Positions 45,538 through 54,458 of a DNA stretch of 64,000 nucleotides are shown piece by piece. The notes beneath the pieces are model-generated. The model saw only the letters and a program-made list of their open reading frames with translations, did no database searches and was not told where the DNA came from. Position numbers and translations under genes: made by a program. How positions within the stretch are numbered: the stretch's first letter is position 1; the number at the start of each line of letters is the position of its first letter. This DNA is from an uncultured Cellvibrio sp. (GTDB lineage Bacteria > Pseudomonadota > Gammaproteobacteria > Pseudomonadales > Cellvibrionaceae): NCBI GenBank assembly GCA_937958105.1, contig CALFXJ010000037.1, forward strand, positions 1-64,000, in the 5' to 3' direction.

Positions 45538-46812
45538 ATGAGTGTTTATAACAATTCTTCTCTGGATATTGCCGAAGCCCTCGCAGAGGCTCCCCTGGTG
45601 GTCAAGGGTGGCGGCGCCCCCGAGTTTTACCGCAAGCCGGGGTGGAATCTGCTGCGCGAGGATGTAAGCCTGCCTGCTGCCGTGCTCTATCGCTCCAAGC
45701 TGGAGAACAACCTTCATTGGATGCAGCGCTTCGCCGAGAAACGCCGGGTAAGCCTTGCGCCCCACGGTAAGACCACCATGGCCCCGGCACTGTTCGCGCG
45801 GCAGATGGCGGCAGGTTCCTGGGCGATGACCCTGGCTACCGCTACCCAGGTTTCCGTGGCACATCGCTTCGGCGTACGCCGGGTCATCATGGCCAACCAG
45901 CTGGTGGGACAGCGCAATATGGCGATCATCAGCGAGCTGCTGGCCAAGGGACTGCTGGATTTTTACTGTCTCGTGGATTCCGTCGATAACCTGCGCGAGC
46001 TGGCCCGTTTCTTCGGCGCGCGCAACCAGAGCCTGCAGGTATTGATCGAGATCGGTGTGCCCGGTGGCCGGTGTGGTGCCCGCACGCCGGAAGAGGTGCA
46101 GGTGCTGGTGGAAGAAATCGCGCGCAATCCGGTGATTCAGCTGGCGGGACTGGAAACCTACGAAGGGGTTATCAAGGGCGATAACCTGCCGGAGCGCATC
46201 CGCAGTCATGTGGTGATGGTCAAGGATCTATGTCTGGACCTGCTGGCCCGGGATGCCTTTGATACCCAGAAGATTGTCCTGACCGGCGCAGGCTCGGCCT
46301 GGTATGACATTGTGGCGGAGGTGTTCGGCGAGGAACTGCATCCGCGCATCATCCCGGTCATCCGCCCCGGCTGTTATATCGTCCACGACCAGGGCCTGTG
46401 CATGCACAACCAGGACAACCTCATGGCCCGCTGCGGCCTGGATGCGGAGGTAGATGGCAATCTGCAGTCCGCGCTGGAGATCTGGGCCTATGTTCAATCC
46501 ATCCCCGAGCCGGGTCAGGCCGTGATCGGCCTCGGTAAACGCGACGTTGCCTTTGATGCGGGACTGCCGGTTGCCAACCTGCATTATCGCCCCGGTAATG
46601 CAGCGCCCGTTGCCGCATCGGCACAATGGCAGGTGGTCTCCATGATGGACCAGCACGCCGCCATGACCTTTCCGGTGGGTGATGACCTGCGCGTGGGAGA
46701 CATCCTCGCCCTGGGGACTTCTCACCCTTGCCTGACCTTCGATAAATGGCAGCAGATGTGCATCGTCGACGACCAGTACAACGTCGTGGATCTGGTGCGT
46801 ACCTTTTTCTAG
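45538..46812 (+). CDS. PLP-dependent DSD1-type D-amino-acid deaminase/aldolase
   Basis: A 424-residue alanine-racemase-fold enzyme. The PLP lysine lies in LAPHGKTTMAP and the C-terminal D-serine-dehydratase-like domain shows GTSHPCLTFDKW, where His and Cys of the metal site are expected. The family includes D-serine dehydratase and D-threonine aldolase; the annotated 'amino acid deaminase' group fits best. It would take D-amino acids released by the deacylase, with RidA clearing enamines. The start at 45538 is chosen over 45517 as the sequence beginning MSVYNNSS matches the family better. It precedes the hexosaminidase gene by 67 nt, so both may be read together. Confidence 0.85.
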   Translation: MSVYNNSSLDIAEALAEAPLVVKGGGAPEFYRKPGWNLLREDVSLPAAVLYRSKLENNLHWMQRFAEKRRVSLAPHGKTTMAPALFARQMAAGSWAMTLATATQVSVAHRFGVRRVIMANQLVGQRNMAIISELLAKGLLDFYCLVDSVDNLRELARFFGARNQSLQVLIEIGVPGGRCGARTPEEVQVLVEEIARNPVIQLAGLETYEGVIKGDNLPERIRSHVVMVKDLCLDLLARDAFDTQKIVLTGAGSAWYDIVAEVFGEELHPRIIPVIRPGCYIVHDQGLCMHNQDNLMARCGLDAEVDGNLQSALEIWAYVQSIPEPGQAVIGLGKRDVAFDAGLPVANLHYRPGNAAPVAASAQWQVVSMMDQHAAMTFPVGDDLRVGDILALGTSHPCLTFDKWQQMCIVDDQYNVVDLVRTFF

Positions 46813-46833
46813 CCTTTGTTTTCCCGCCCTCAG

Positions 46834-46850
46834 CGGCCGCGGTGCGGCCG
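46834..46850 (+). other. GC-rich hairpin between deaminase and hexosaminidase genes
   Basis: CGGCCGC-GGT-GCGGCCG is a 7-bp stem with a 3-nt loop, 21 nt past the deaminase stop. No T-run follows, so it is not a complete terminator. It may tune expression between the two genes. Confidence 0.5.
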
Positions 46851-46879
46851 AAGCTTCTAACTGATCAAGTGATGCCGCT

Positions 46880-49330
46880 ATGAAATGTCTTGCCCTTTTG
46901 AGTCTGCTGCTGGTTTCAATCCCTGTGCTGGCAACACCCGCCACTGAACTGGACCTGATGCCTTATCCCAAAAATCTCACGCTGCAGTCCGGCCAGCTGA
47001 CACTGGATCGACACTTCCGCGTGGTGATCGATGGTGCTGATTCGCCATTATTGCGCAGCGAACTGGAGCGCTTTACTACACGGGTGCAGAAACAAACCGG
47101 GTTTTCTGTGAACTCGCCGGCCATCGTGAAAAGCGAATCTGTTCAGGGGGATCTTCGTGGACCGGTGTTGCGCGTCTCAGTCGCACAGATTCCGGAGTAC
47201 GAAGATGGTTATGCACTGGAGCGTGATGAAGCCTATCGGCTTGAGATCAACGACACGCAGATCCTGCTGACTGCCGGCACACGCACCGGTGCCGTGCGCG
47301 GTCTCGAAACCTTGCTGCAGATTATCGGGGTGCAGAAAAAAGCCGTGCGTTTACCACAGCTGGTGATCGAAGACGCGCCGCGTTTTGTCTGGCGCGGTGT
47401 GCTGCTCGATTCATCCCGGCATTTTCTGTCCGTCGCCACCCTCAAGCGCCAGCTGGATGCCATGGCCGCAGCAAAGTACAACATCCTCCACTGGCATCTC
47501 ACCGATGATCAGGGCTGGCGGATGGAATTTAAGGCTTATCCGAGACTGCACGAGCAGGCATCCGACGGCGAATATTATTCTCAGGATGATATCCGCGAGG
47601 TGGTGGCCTACGCACAACAGCGCGGCATACACGTATTGCCGGAGATTGATGTTCCCGGTCACGCCAGCGCCATCGCGTTGGTTTATCCGGAACTGATGTC
47701 AGCCCCCGGCCCCTATACCAAAGAAATTCGCTGGGGCGTGCACAAGCCGACACTCAATCCCATCAACGACAGCGTTTATGAATTTATCGACAGCCTGATG
47801 ACAGAAGTCCGCGCATTGTTCCCATTTGAATATGTGCACATCGGCGGCGATGAAGTTGATCCGGAACATTGGAACAGCAACGCCGAGATTCAGGCGTTCA
47901 TGAAAGAAAATAACCTGGAGGATCACCGGGCACTGCAGGCCTGGTTCAACCGCCGGGTGGTTAACATTCTCGAACAGCATCAACGCAAGATGATTGGCTG
48001 GGATGAAATCCAGCATCCGGATTTACCCCGCAATATTGCCATCCAGTCCTGGCAGGGACCGGACGCTGTAAGCGATGCCGTCAGCCACGGTTTCCAAGCA
48101 ATTCTTTCCACGGGCTATTACCTCGATCAACCGCAACCGGCGGCGTATCACTATCGTAACGACCCTGTTCCTGCGATGGAAAAAATTGATGACCAACCGC
48201 GTGCAGGAGAAAGCTGGCAGACCTGGTCATTTGAAATTCCACGCAAGCGCGGCAGTGCTATCAAAGGCTCATTCACCTTGATCGGCAAAGACGGCCAGCA
48301 GCGAGGCTTTATTGACTTCAATGGCAAATCACGGCGGGCCGTGCAGGGACTGCAACAGGTTCATGGCATAACGCAATTCCAACTTGATACCTGGATGGGC
48401 GTCTTTGCTCCTCGTGTCACTTTGCACGATGGAAAGCTGACCGGCAGCGTGATTGTCGGCAATACACCTTATGCGATAACAGGCAGACAAATTGCCGGTT
48501 CATCCATGACGGGAACGCAAATACCGATGGGGATTCGTCAGCCGGTGCTGACCGATGCAGCGCGGCAGTTGGTGCTGGGGGGTGAAGCCGCCCTCTGGGC
48601 TGAACTGGTTGATGAAACCGTTATTGATCTGCGGCTGTGGCCCCGTGCGTTTGCGGTAGGTGAACGGCTATGGTCACCGGCAAGCCTGCAGGATGAAGCA
48701 TCCATGTATCGCCGGATGCAGAAGGTGGGCGACCTTGCCGGGATTTCGGTGGGCCTGCAACACCATCAACAGGCGCGTGAAGGCAGAAGCAAATTTATCA
48801 GCCGCGTCCGGGACCTTAAGCCACTGGACACTTTTGCTCAGGCCATTGAACAGGCGCAGTACTATCACCGACACCATGAAAAACATGTGTACGGCACCTA
48901 CTCAAAAGCGGATCCGCTCAACCTGTTCGTAGATACCTTGCCTGCAGAAAGTTATGCCGTGCGCGAACTGGATCAGCTGGTTGATCAATTTCTGCTGCAG
49001 CCACAGGACAAACACGCCCGGCAGCAACTGGTGAAATTTTTTAAGGTCTGGCAAAAAAATCATAAACCCCTGCTGCGAGTCATCGAACGAAACCCGCAGC
49101 TGACAGACATGAAACCGCTGGCCCAGCGGGTGGACCAGGTCACCCGGCTGGGCCTGACGTTAACCGGCCATATTGTCCAACAGAAACCACTAACCCCGGA
49201 TCGTCTTGAACAGGCCAGGCAATTGCTGCACGATGCCCGGCAGATGCATCAGGAGATTGTTGTGGGTGCTGCTGGTCCGGTGGAGAAATTGTTGAGTGCG
49301 GTTAACGTCAGCGCATCTAATAACAATTAG
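46880..49330 (+). CDS. Beta-N-acetylhexosaminidase (GH20) with inserted domain
   Basis: An 816-residue exported enzyme with a signal peptide ending PVLA. A GH20b-type N-terminal domain (about 25-150) is followed by the TIM barrel starting FVWRGVLLDSSRHFLS. The catalytic Asp324-Glu325 pair is in HIGGDEVDPEHW. Between YRNDP (425-429) and LGGEAALWAE (from 566) there are about 136 residues where GH20 enzymes usually have 20-30, so roughly 110 are inserted. A helical C-terminal extension follows ERLWSP. It releases terminal GlcNAc or GalNAc from chitin, peptidoglycan or glycans. The link to the D-amino-acid operon suggests peptidoglycan-derived material; chitin is an alternative. Confidence 0.92.
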   Translation: MKCLALLSLLLVSIPVLATPATELDLMPYPKNLTLQSGQLTLDRHFRVVIDGADSPLLRSELERFTTRVQKQTGFSVNSPAIVKSESVQGDLRGPVLRVSVAQIPEYEDGYALERDEAYRLEINDTQILLTAGTRTGAVRGLETLLQIIGVQKKAVRLPQLVIEDAPRFVWRGVLLDSSRHFLSVATLKRQLDAMAAAKYNILHWHLTDDQGWRMEFKAYPRLHEQASDGEYYSQDDIREVVAYAQQRGIHVLPEIDVPGHASAIALVYPELMSAPGPYTKEIRWGVHKPTLNPINDSVYEFIDSLMTEVRALFPFEYVHIGGDEVDPEHWNSNAEIQAFMKENNLEDHRALQAWFNRRVVNILEQHQRKMIGWDEIQHPDLPRNIAIQSWQGPDAVSDAVSHGFQAILSTGYYLDQPQPAAYHYRNDPVPAMEKIDDQPRAGESWQTWSFEIPRKRGSAIKGSFTLIGKDGQQRGFIDFNGKSRRAVQGLQQVHGITQFQLDTWMGVFAPRVTLHDGKLTGSVIVGNTPYAITGRQIAGSSMTGTQIPMGIRQPVLTDAARQLVLGGEAALWAELVDETVIDLRLWPRAFAVGERLWSPASLQDEASMYRRMQKVGDLAGISVGLQHHQQAREGRSKFISRVRDLKPLDTFAQAIEQAQYYHRHHEKHVYGTYSKADPLNLFVDTLPAESYAVRELDQLVDQFLLQPQDKHARQQLVKFFKVWQKNHKPLLRVIERNPQLTDMKPLAQRVDQVTRLGLTLTGHIVQQKPLTPDRLEQARQLLHDARQMHQEIVVGAAGPVEKLLSAVNVSASNNN

Positions 49331-49334
49331 ATCA

Positions 49335-51200
49335 TCAATGCACACCCCTGATGCGCGGTACGCGGGTCAGTCGTTCAATAAGCTGGTTGCCAATCGCGAT
49401 ATCAATGTCGCCCGGGCAGCTCATGTTGGCCACGTTAGCCAGGTCAATGGCACGCCGCTCCAGGTCGTTGAAGGTGCGTGGTATGGCTGGGTTGCGGGGA
49501 TCAGGCAGGGTGACGCCGGTCAGAAAGCCTGACAGCAGCGCAGGCTGGCCGACCGGTGTGTTGTAATCCAGGTGCGCGAAGGGCGTGCCTGTTTCAATCA
49601 CGTGGCAACCGCTGCAGGTATTTAAAGCCAGTTCAAATATCGCATCATCGCGCACAGTGGCGGGTGCAGGTGTGTTGGGCGAGGGGTCGGTCGGAACCGT
49701 GAGCAATGAGCTGTGCACATTCCACAGTACGGCTAAAGGAGCCGCCCCGGCGAGGAAAGGTTCACCGTTGTAGAAGGGGGTTATCTCATGCTGCGCCGGT
49801 GGCGGGCCGACCAGAAGTGGCCATTGAGTATTGATGTAATCAGCCAGCAGCGATGAGTTATTGTGATGAATCTGCGGTTCCTGTTTTACCGTTGTCTGCT
49901 CCATCAAACCGCCTGCGCGCGGCAGTACGAACTCACGCATTTCCCAACGCGGAGAGCCGGCCAATAATTCGTTGGTACGAATCTGTCCGATAGCGCTTTG
50001 ATTGGGTGCAACGGGGTTGGCTCCAGCCGCCGTGAATACATTCGTCAGTGATGCGAGGTCGTCGTTGTAGCTGGATGACTCCGCCAGTACGACCCACTTC
50101 CTCGCCCAGTTGCGTACATCGGTACAGCCAGCGATAGGAACCTTGTATTCCATGATCAGGGTCTTGCCTTTGTTGTTGCACTTGCCGTCGTGCAATGAAA
50201 AAACAAAGCGACCTTCACCGGCCTCGCCACCGCCGTACACCCCGCCTTCACCGCGTAAATCAATGCGCAATACGATGCCCAGCAAACGGAAGGGGCTTTC
50301 TTCCGGCCGCAGGGGCGAACCCACACCGCCGCTGCGGATTTCCCACTCGCGGATAATCTGTTGATACACCGAAGGCCGCGCCGGAACATTGTGATTATTG
50401 ATAATCTGCGCTGCGTTCCAGTGATTAAAGAAGCGTTTGATGTAATCCGATGTAGACGCGGTACCGTTAGCGATATTCTCCATCAGTCGCCAGTAGGTCC
50501 ATTCGCCCGTAGGGTTGCCCACCGGCCGCTGATTGCGTGTGCGGCAGGCCCAGGTGCGTTCTGGATCATTCACGACATCAAGGTCGGTAATCATCAGCGA
50601 ACGTGGAATGCTTGCAGCACTACTAACACCGCCGGTAAGAGGAATGCCGAGTGGTTGGCCGAGCAGGGGCAGATCCATTGGCTGGCGTGAGTGGAACAGC
50701 TCGTGTTTAAGCGGCAATAAAAATTGCTGTTTATCCCGCGCGGTCTGATCGGTAAAAAGCAGATGGTCACCACTGACAGTTATCTCTCGACTGCCGATCT
50801 GCTGGCGACCACCAGCGGAGAACAGCGCGAGCTCTTTACCACTGTGAGTCTTAGCCAATTGCAGGTTGGCTTTGGCAAAAGCTTCAAAATCGAATTCGGT
50901 GATGATCGAGAAAATACCGTCACGAGGTCTCTCATCGCCGTCCTTACCTGTGTCTGATAATGCCAGCGTGGTTTTGCCGATTGTGATGGCTACCTCTCCG
51001 CCCGGCTTTTCCTGCGGTAGCTGCGCACGGATCAGTGCGGTTTTGTCATCAAGGGGCGTGATCGATAAACCTGCAGGAACGATATCGCTTGTAAGGCTTG
51101 GGGAGTCCGCCTTCTGCGCAACAGCGAAGGTGGAAGAAATGATGATTAACACAAAAAGTGCGACTGAAGTAACAGATGGGAAATGCACAATCCTCTGCAT
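49335..51200 (-). CDS. Secreted choice-of-anchor X protein with one CxxCH heme-type motif
   Basis: A 621-residue exported protein (signal ending TFAVA). The N-terminal part (about 35-115: DIVPAGLSITPLDDKTALI, GDERPRDGIFSII) resembles the choice-of-anchor X domain. The middle has no family recognised. Near the end is a single CSGCH motif (529-533), the c-type heme attachment site, with a possible axial Met in NVANM. AGGAGG lies before the start at 51200. Convergent with GH20 only 4 nt apart. Function unknown; a secreted redox protein is possible. Confidence 0.75.
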   Translation of the reverse strand: MQRIVHFPSVTSVALFVLIIISSTFAVAQKADSPSLTSDIVPAGLSITPLDDKTALIRAQLPQEKPGGEVAITIGKTTLALSDTGKDGDERPRDGIFSIITEFDFEAFAKANLQLAKTHSGKELALFSAGGRQQIGSREITVSGDHLLFTDQTARDKQQFLLPLKHELFHSRQPMDLPLLGQPLGIPLTGGVSSAASIPRSLMITDLDVVNDPERTWACRTRNQRPVGNPTGEWTYWRLMENIANGTASTSDYIKRFFNHWNAAQIINNHNVPARPSVYQQIIREWEIRSGGVGSPLRPEESPFRLLGIVLRIDLRGEGGVYGGGEAGEGRFVFSLHDGKCNNKGKTLIMEYKVPIAGCTDVRNWARKWVVLAESSSYNDDLASLTNVFTAAGANPVAPNQSAIGQIRTNELLAGSPRWEMREFVLPRAGGLMEQTTVKQEPQIHHNNSSLLADYINTQWPLLVGPPPAQHEITPFYNGEPFLAGAAPLAVLWNVHSSLLTVPTDPSPNTPAPATVRDDAIFELALNTCSGCHVIETGTPFAHLDYNTPVGQPALLSGFLTGVTLPDPRNPAIPRTFNDLERRAIDLANVANMSCPGDIDIAIGNQLIERLTRVPRIRGVH

Positions 51201-51523
51201 GGTGAATCCTCCTGGGCTATAGTTGAAAACTGAATAACAATTTTTATGATTAAGCCGCAGAGAGTTCGGTAAGGCTCTCATTGTTCTGCGGACTATGTTC
51301 TATAGAAGAGGGCTGGCAGCAGGTCAAATGATGTGCGAATAATTGGCGTCTGTCTTCTCAGGTTAAATCGCTATGTTAAAAACGGAAATGATTTTTTTTG
51401 GTATTTCTGCAGCGCAATTAAATATTTACATTTAAAAAATAGATGTTTTTTTAGGACTAACTCTAACGCTATGTAGTGTTTGCAAAAAGATTTTCTTGTT
51501 AATTCATCCAGACAAAAAAGACC
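51201..51523. other. AT-rich divergent region
   Basis: About 320 bp between the CxxCH protein and the deacetylase-like gene. It is AT-rich with several A and T runs and should hold both promoters. TTGCAAAAAG near 51480 could be part of the right-hand promoter. No gene or repeat seen. Confidence 0.45.
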
Positions 51524-52468
51524 ATGAACGCAAAACGCATTTTATCCTTTTCTTCTTTCAATAACGTTCTGCTGATAGCAGCAGCACTGATGCTTCTTGT
51601 CCTGCCGGTGCGTGCCCAGGAAGTCGTGATTGCTTTCGACGATGTTCTCGGGCCCTCAGCCACGCTGGACGGTATGGCTCGTACGCAGATGATCATCAGT
51701 GGTCTGCGGCGTGCGGAAGTTGATCAGGCGTTATTTCTAGTGAGTACCAGAAAGATCACGCCGAAGACCAACAGCAAGGCGCGCCTGCAGGCTTACGACA
51801 ACGCCGGGCATATCATCGCCAGTCGCGGGCATGATCACAATCTTTTTAAGAAGGTTAACCTTTACGCCTACGAGATTGATCTGCTGAAAGCTCACGCACG
51901 CCTTCAGGAATTTAATCACTATCACGGTTATTTTCACTTCGGTTATCACGCTGCCGGTGGTGATCTGGCGGTGCGTCGCCGACTGAATGATTTTGCCCGC
52001 GAAAATGCTTTGCAGCCTATCTACGTCAATGTGAAATCCCAGGATGCTTATCTCAATCAACAATACATCGCCCAGGTGAATGCCAACCGGCGGGTGGATA
52101 TGGCCGCGCTGGAAACTTTGTATGTGGACATGGTTTGGCAGGGGTTGCTCGATTATCACCGATACACCTTCGCCACCGTCGGCCCTTCATCCAGGATTGT
52201 GCTGTTGCTGCAGGAGAATGATCTGGCCGCTTACTTTATCGCGCCCTTGGTAGAAAGAATCCGCTCCCATGGCTGGCAGGTTGCTTCACCCAGCGTTGCA
52301 TTCAGTTACCCAAAAACCGGCCGTGCGCCGATCAGCCTGCATACACCAGATGGCTACGCGGCGGCACTGGCGGGTGTTGATCTGATGGCCAGAGATATTC
52401 CTTTCGTAAGCCCGGCGAAGCCGGAGGACGTTGACCGGTTACCGGGCATGGCGCACATTTTTCCGTAG
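51524..52468 (+). CDS. Exported polysaccharide deacetylase-like protein, divergent
   Basis: A 314-residue protein with a signal peptide ending PVRA and a start IAFDDVLGPSATLDG, like the TFDD metal motif of NodB/CE4 deacetylases. A second segment, ASRGHDHNLFKKVNL, aligns with the motif that usually holds HxxxH, but here the histidines are HxH. HYHGYFHFGYH follows. The metal site thus differs from active CE4 enzymes, so activity is uncertain. The last third has IVLLLQENDLAAYFIAPLVE and SLHTPDGYAAAL. Could be a non-catalytic or differently acting family member. Confidence 0.72.
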   Translation: MNAKRILSFSSFNNVLLIAAALMLLVLPVRAQEVVIAFDDVLGPSATLDGMARTQMIISGLRRAEVDQALFLVSTRKITPKTNSKARLQAYDNAGHIIASRGHDHNLFKKVNLYAYEIDLLKAHARLQEFNHYHGYFHFGYHAAGGDLAVRRRLNDFARENALQPIYVNVKSQDAYLNQQYIAQVNANRRVDMAALETLYVDMVWQGLLDYHRYTFATVGPSSRIVLLLQENDLAAYFIAPLVERIRSHGWQVASPSVAFSYPKTGRAPISLHTPDGYAAALAGVDLMARDIPFVSPAKPEDVDRLPGMAHIFP

Positions 52469-52618
52469 CTGGCGGTGATTTCCACATTGGTTATCTGATT
52501 GCTGGCGAAGTGAACGTCCACATGTCCGGCTTTTCGGGATCAGCGGAATTTTTACACCTATAATTACCAGGCAGTACTGGCAATCAATAATGGATAACAA
52601 TGTTGCGAGTGACCCGCT

Positions 52619-53758
52619 ATGGAAAAAATGGCAAGAAATCAGTGGTTTATCCTGCAGATGCTGATACTCGCATGCGTCTGGCTGGGCGGCTGCGCTACCC
52701 TCGCGCCCAGTGGCAATAAGCCGGATGCGGCGCTGCTGGAGGTCGCGCTGGAAGGTGTGCCCCTGCTGGGACAGCCCTACGATGAGACTGAGCTGCCGGA
52801 ACGGGATTTATTTGAGCTTACTCCCGCCATGAGAGAATTTGCCGAGCGCCATACTGCCGATGTGAGGAGCGAGTTTTCCCGGGCAAAAGCCCTGCATAAC
52901 GCGCTGCTGACGCCCAGCTCAGCGGGTGGTCGCGGCATCACCTACACCGCCTTTTATACCCTTACCGGCGCAGAAGCCTTTGAGCAGCGTCAGGCCAACT
53001 GCCTCAGCTTTACCTTGTTGTACGTCACCATGGCGCGCCACGTCGGATTAAAGGCTTACGTCAATGAAGTGGATCTGCCGCCCACCTGGGATATTCGCAA
53101 TCAGGATGCATTTTTATTTCTGCGGCATGTGAACAGCAAAGTAAAAATGCGGCGCGATCAAGTGGTCATCGATCTGGAGATGGATCGCTACCACACCTCC
53201 TACGATCAGCGGCTGATCTCAGAGAAACTTGCCGCCGCGCAGTTTTACAATAATCGCGGTATGGAGCTGGCGGCGGAGGGGGACGTGAAGCAAGGTTTCC
53301 TGCACCTGCGCAAGGCGCTGCTGCTGGATGACAAACAGGCCTACATCTGGAACAACTTCGCCACACTGTATCGCCGTCAGGGCCTTATGAAAGAAGCGGA
53401 AGCTCTTTATCTGCGCGGATTGGAGGAAGACAGAGGCGATCTGACGATCATCAGCAACCTCAGCGGCTTATATCAGGAGCTGGGTGACCAGGAGAAAGCT
53501 GAGGTTTATTTCAAACTGGCAGAGCAGCACCGCAACAGCAACCCCTATTTTCTTTACTACGAAGCGATCAGGTTTTTTAACGCGGGCGATGTGCAGCAGG
53601 CACGTGATCTTTTGCATCAGGCAATCCGTCGCCAGAAAGCTGAACCGCGTTTTTACGATCTGGGCGTAAAGATCTACGAAACCCTGGGGGACCAGACGCA
53701 GGCGGACATCATGCGCGAACGCGCAGAGCATCACCGCCAGGCAAATTTCACCCTCTGA
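52619..53758 (+). CDS. Lipoprotein with transglutaminase-like and TPR domains
   Basis: A 379-residue lipoprotein (signal ending WLGGC). A transglutaminase-like part holds ANCLSFTLLYVTMARHVGLKAYVNEV, in which the Cys and His positions fit the catalytic dyad, and TPR repeats fill the second half (AYIWNNFATLYRRQGLMKEAEALYLRG, LTIISNLSGLYQELGDQEKAE). Start ambiguous: 52619, or the Met at 52628. Proteins of this type are often near outer-membrane or surface-protein systems. Function unknown. Confidence 0.8.
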   Translation: MEKMARNQWFILQMLILACVWLGGCATLAPSGNKPDAALLEVALEGVPLLGQPYDETELPERDLFELTPAMREFAERHTADVRSEFSRAKALHNALLTPSSAGGRGITYTAFYTLTGAEAFEQRQANCLSFTLLYVTMARHVGLKAYVNEVDLPPTWDIRNQDAFLFLRHVNSKVKMRRDQVVIDLEMDRYHTSYDQRLISEKLAAAQFYNNRGMELAAEGDVKQGFLHLRKALLLDDKQAYIWNNFATLYRRQGLMKEAEALYLRGLEEDRGDLTIISNLSGLYQELGDQEKAEVYFKLAEQHRNSNPYFLYYEAIRFFNAGDVQQARDLLHQAIRRQKAEPRFYDLGVKIYETLGDQTQADIMRERAEHHRQANFTL

Positions 53759-53828
53759 TTTTTTCAGCCGCTATAGCGGAAAACATCGGTTCAATCGTCT
53801 GTCGGTAGGAATGGAATTCTTTTATCGG

Positions 53829-53870
53829 TCTGGCTGAACTATGTCAAATTCTGGCTGAGCTATGTCTAAT
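53829..53870 (+). repeat. 21-bp tandem duplication across the ECF sigma start codon
   Basis: Bases 53829-53849 and 53850-53870 are adjacent copies of a 21-bp unit (TCTGGCTGA-CTATGTC-AAT core) differing at two positions. Each copy has an ATG: the first opens a 5-codon mini-ORF (53841-53858), the second is the start codon of the sigma factor gene at 53862. The mini-ORF stop is 3 nt before it. Confidence 0.85.
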
Positions 53871-54458
53871 AACGAAAATATCACCAGCTTGTTTATCGCC
53901 CTGAGAACAACTCTCGCACGCGCGGTTTCCCATATCGTGCCACCACGGGAGATTGAGGACATTGTGCAGGAGACCTATGTGCGGGTCTGCCAGTCCGGCG
54001 AGCGGGACGACATCCAGCACCCACGGTCATTCATGTTGCGTACCGCGCGCAATCTCGCGCTGGATCATCGCAAACGCTCGGAGACCCGGCTCGCGGACAG
54101 CATGGAAGAGCTGCAGGAGGATCTGCAGGAACTGGCGACCTCTGCTGATGAAACCTATGATCGCGTCGCTGCCAGTCAGGAGTTCGGACATTTCTGCGAA
54201 GCGGTTCGCCAGCTGCCGCAACAATGTCGCAAGGCTTTTGTGCTGCGCAAAGTCTACGGCTATTCCCAGAAGGAGATCGCCCAGACGCTGGGTATCAGCG
54301 AAAATACAGTGGAGAAGCATATCGCAACAGGAATCAAACGGTGCACCGGGTACATGATGGCACTGACAGCTGGCAACAGGCATCAACCCGCCACAGCGTT
54401 AACGGAGTGTGAGCCTGTAGAATCCTCCTTGATGTCAGCAGGTGTTAGTCATGAGTAA
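53862..54458 (+). CDS. ECF sigma factor, FecI-like
   Basis: A 198-residue sigma factor with region 2 (IEDIVQETYVRVCQSG, RSFMLRTARNLALDHRKR) and region 4 (ALTAG preceded by FVLRKVYGYSQKEIAQTLGISENTVEKHIATGI). It directs RNA polymerase to a receptor promoter when the FecR partner releases it. Its start codon is within a 21-bp tandem duplication and has no ribosome site. Its stop overlaps fecR by 8 nt. Confidence 0.9.
   Translation: MSNNENITSLFIALRTTLARAVSHIVPPREIEDIVQETYVRVCQSGERDDIQHPRSFMLRTARNLALDHRKRSETRLADSMEELQEDLQELATSADETYDRVAASQEFGHFCEAVRQLPQQCRKAFVLRKVYGYSQKEIAQTLGISENTVEKHIATGIKRCTGYMMALTAGNRHQPATALTECEPVESSLMSAGVSHE

Noticed and set aside
53768..53779. Perfect palindrome CCGCTATAGCGG before the sigma gene
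   Set aside because: Has no loop or T-run and no known match; may be chance or a small operator, so not listed as a feature.
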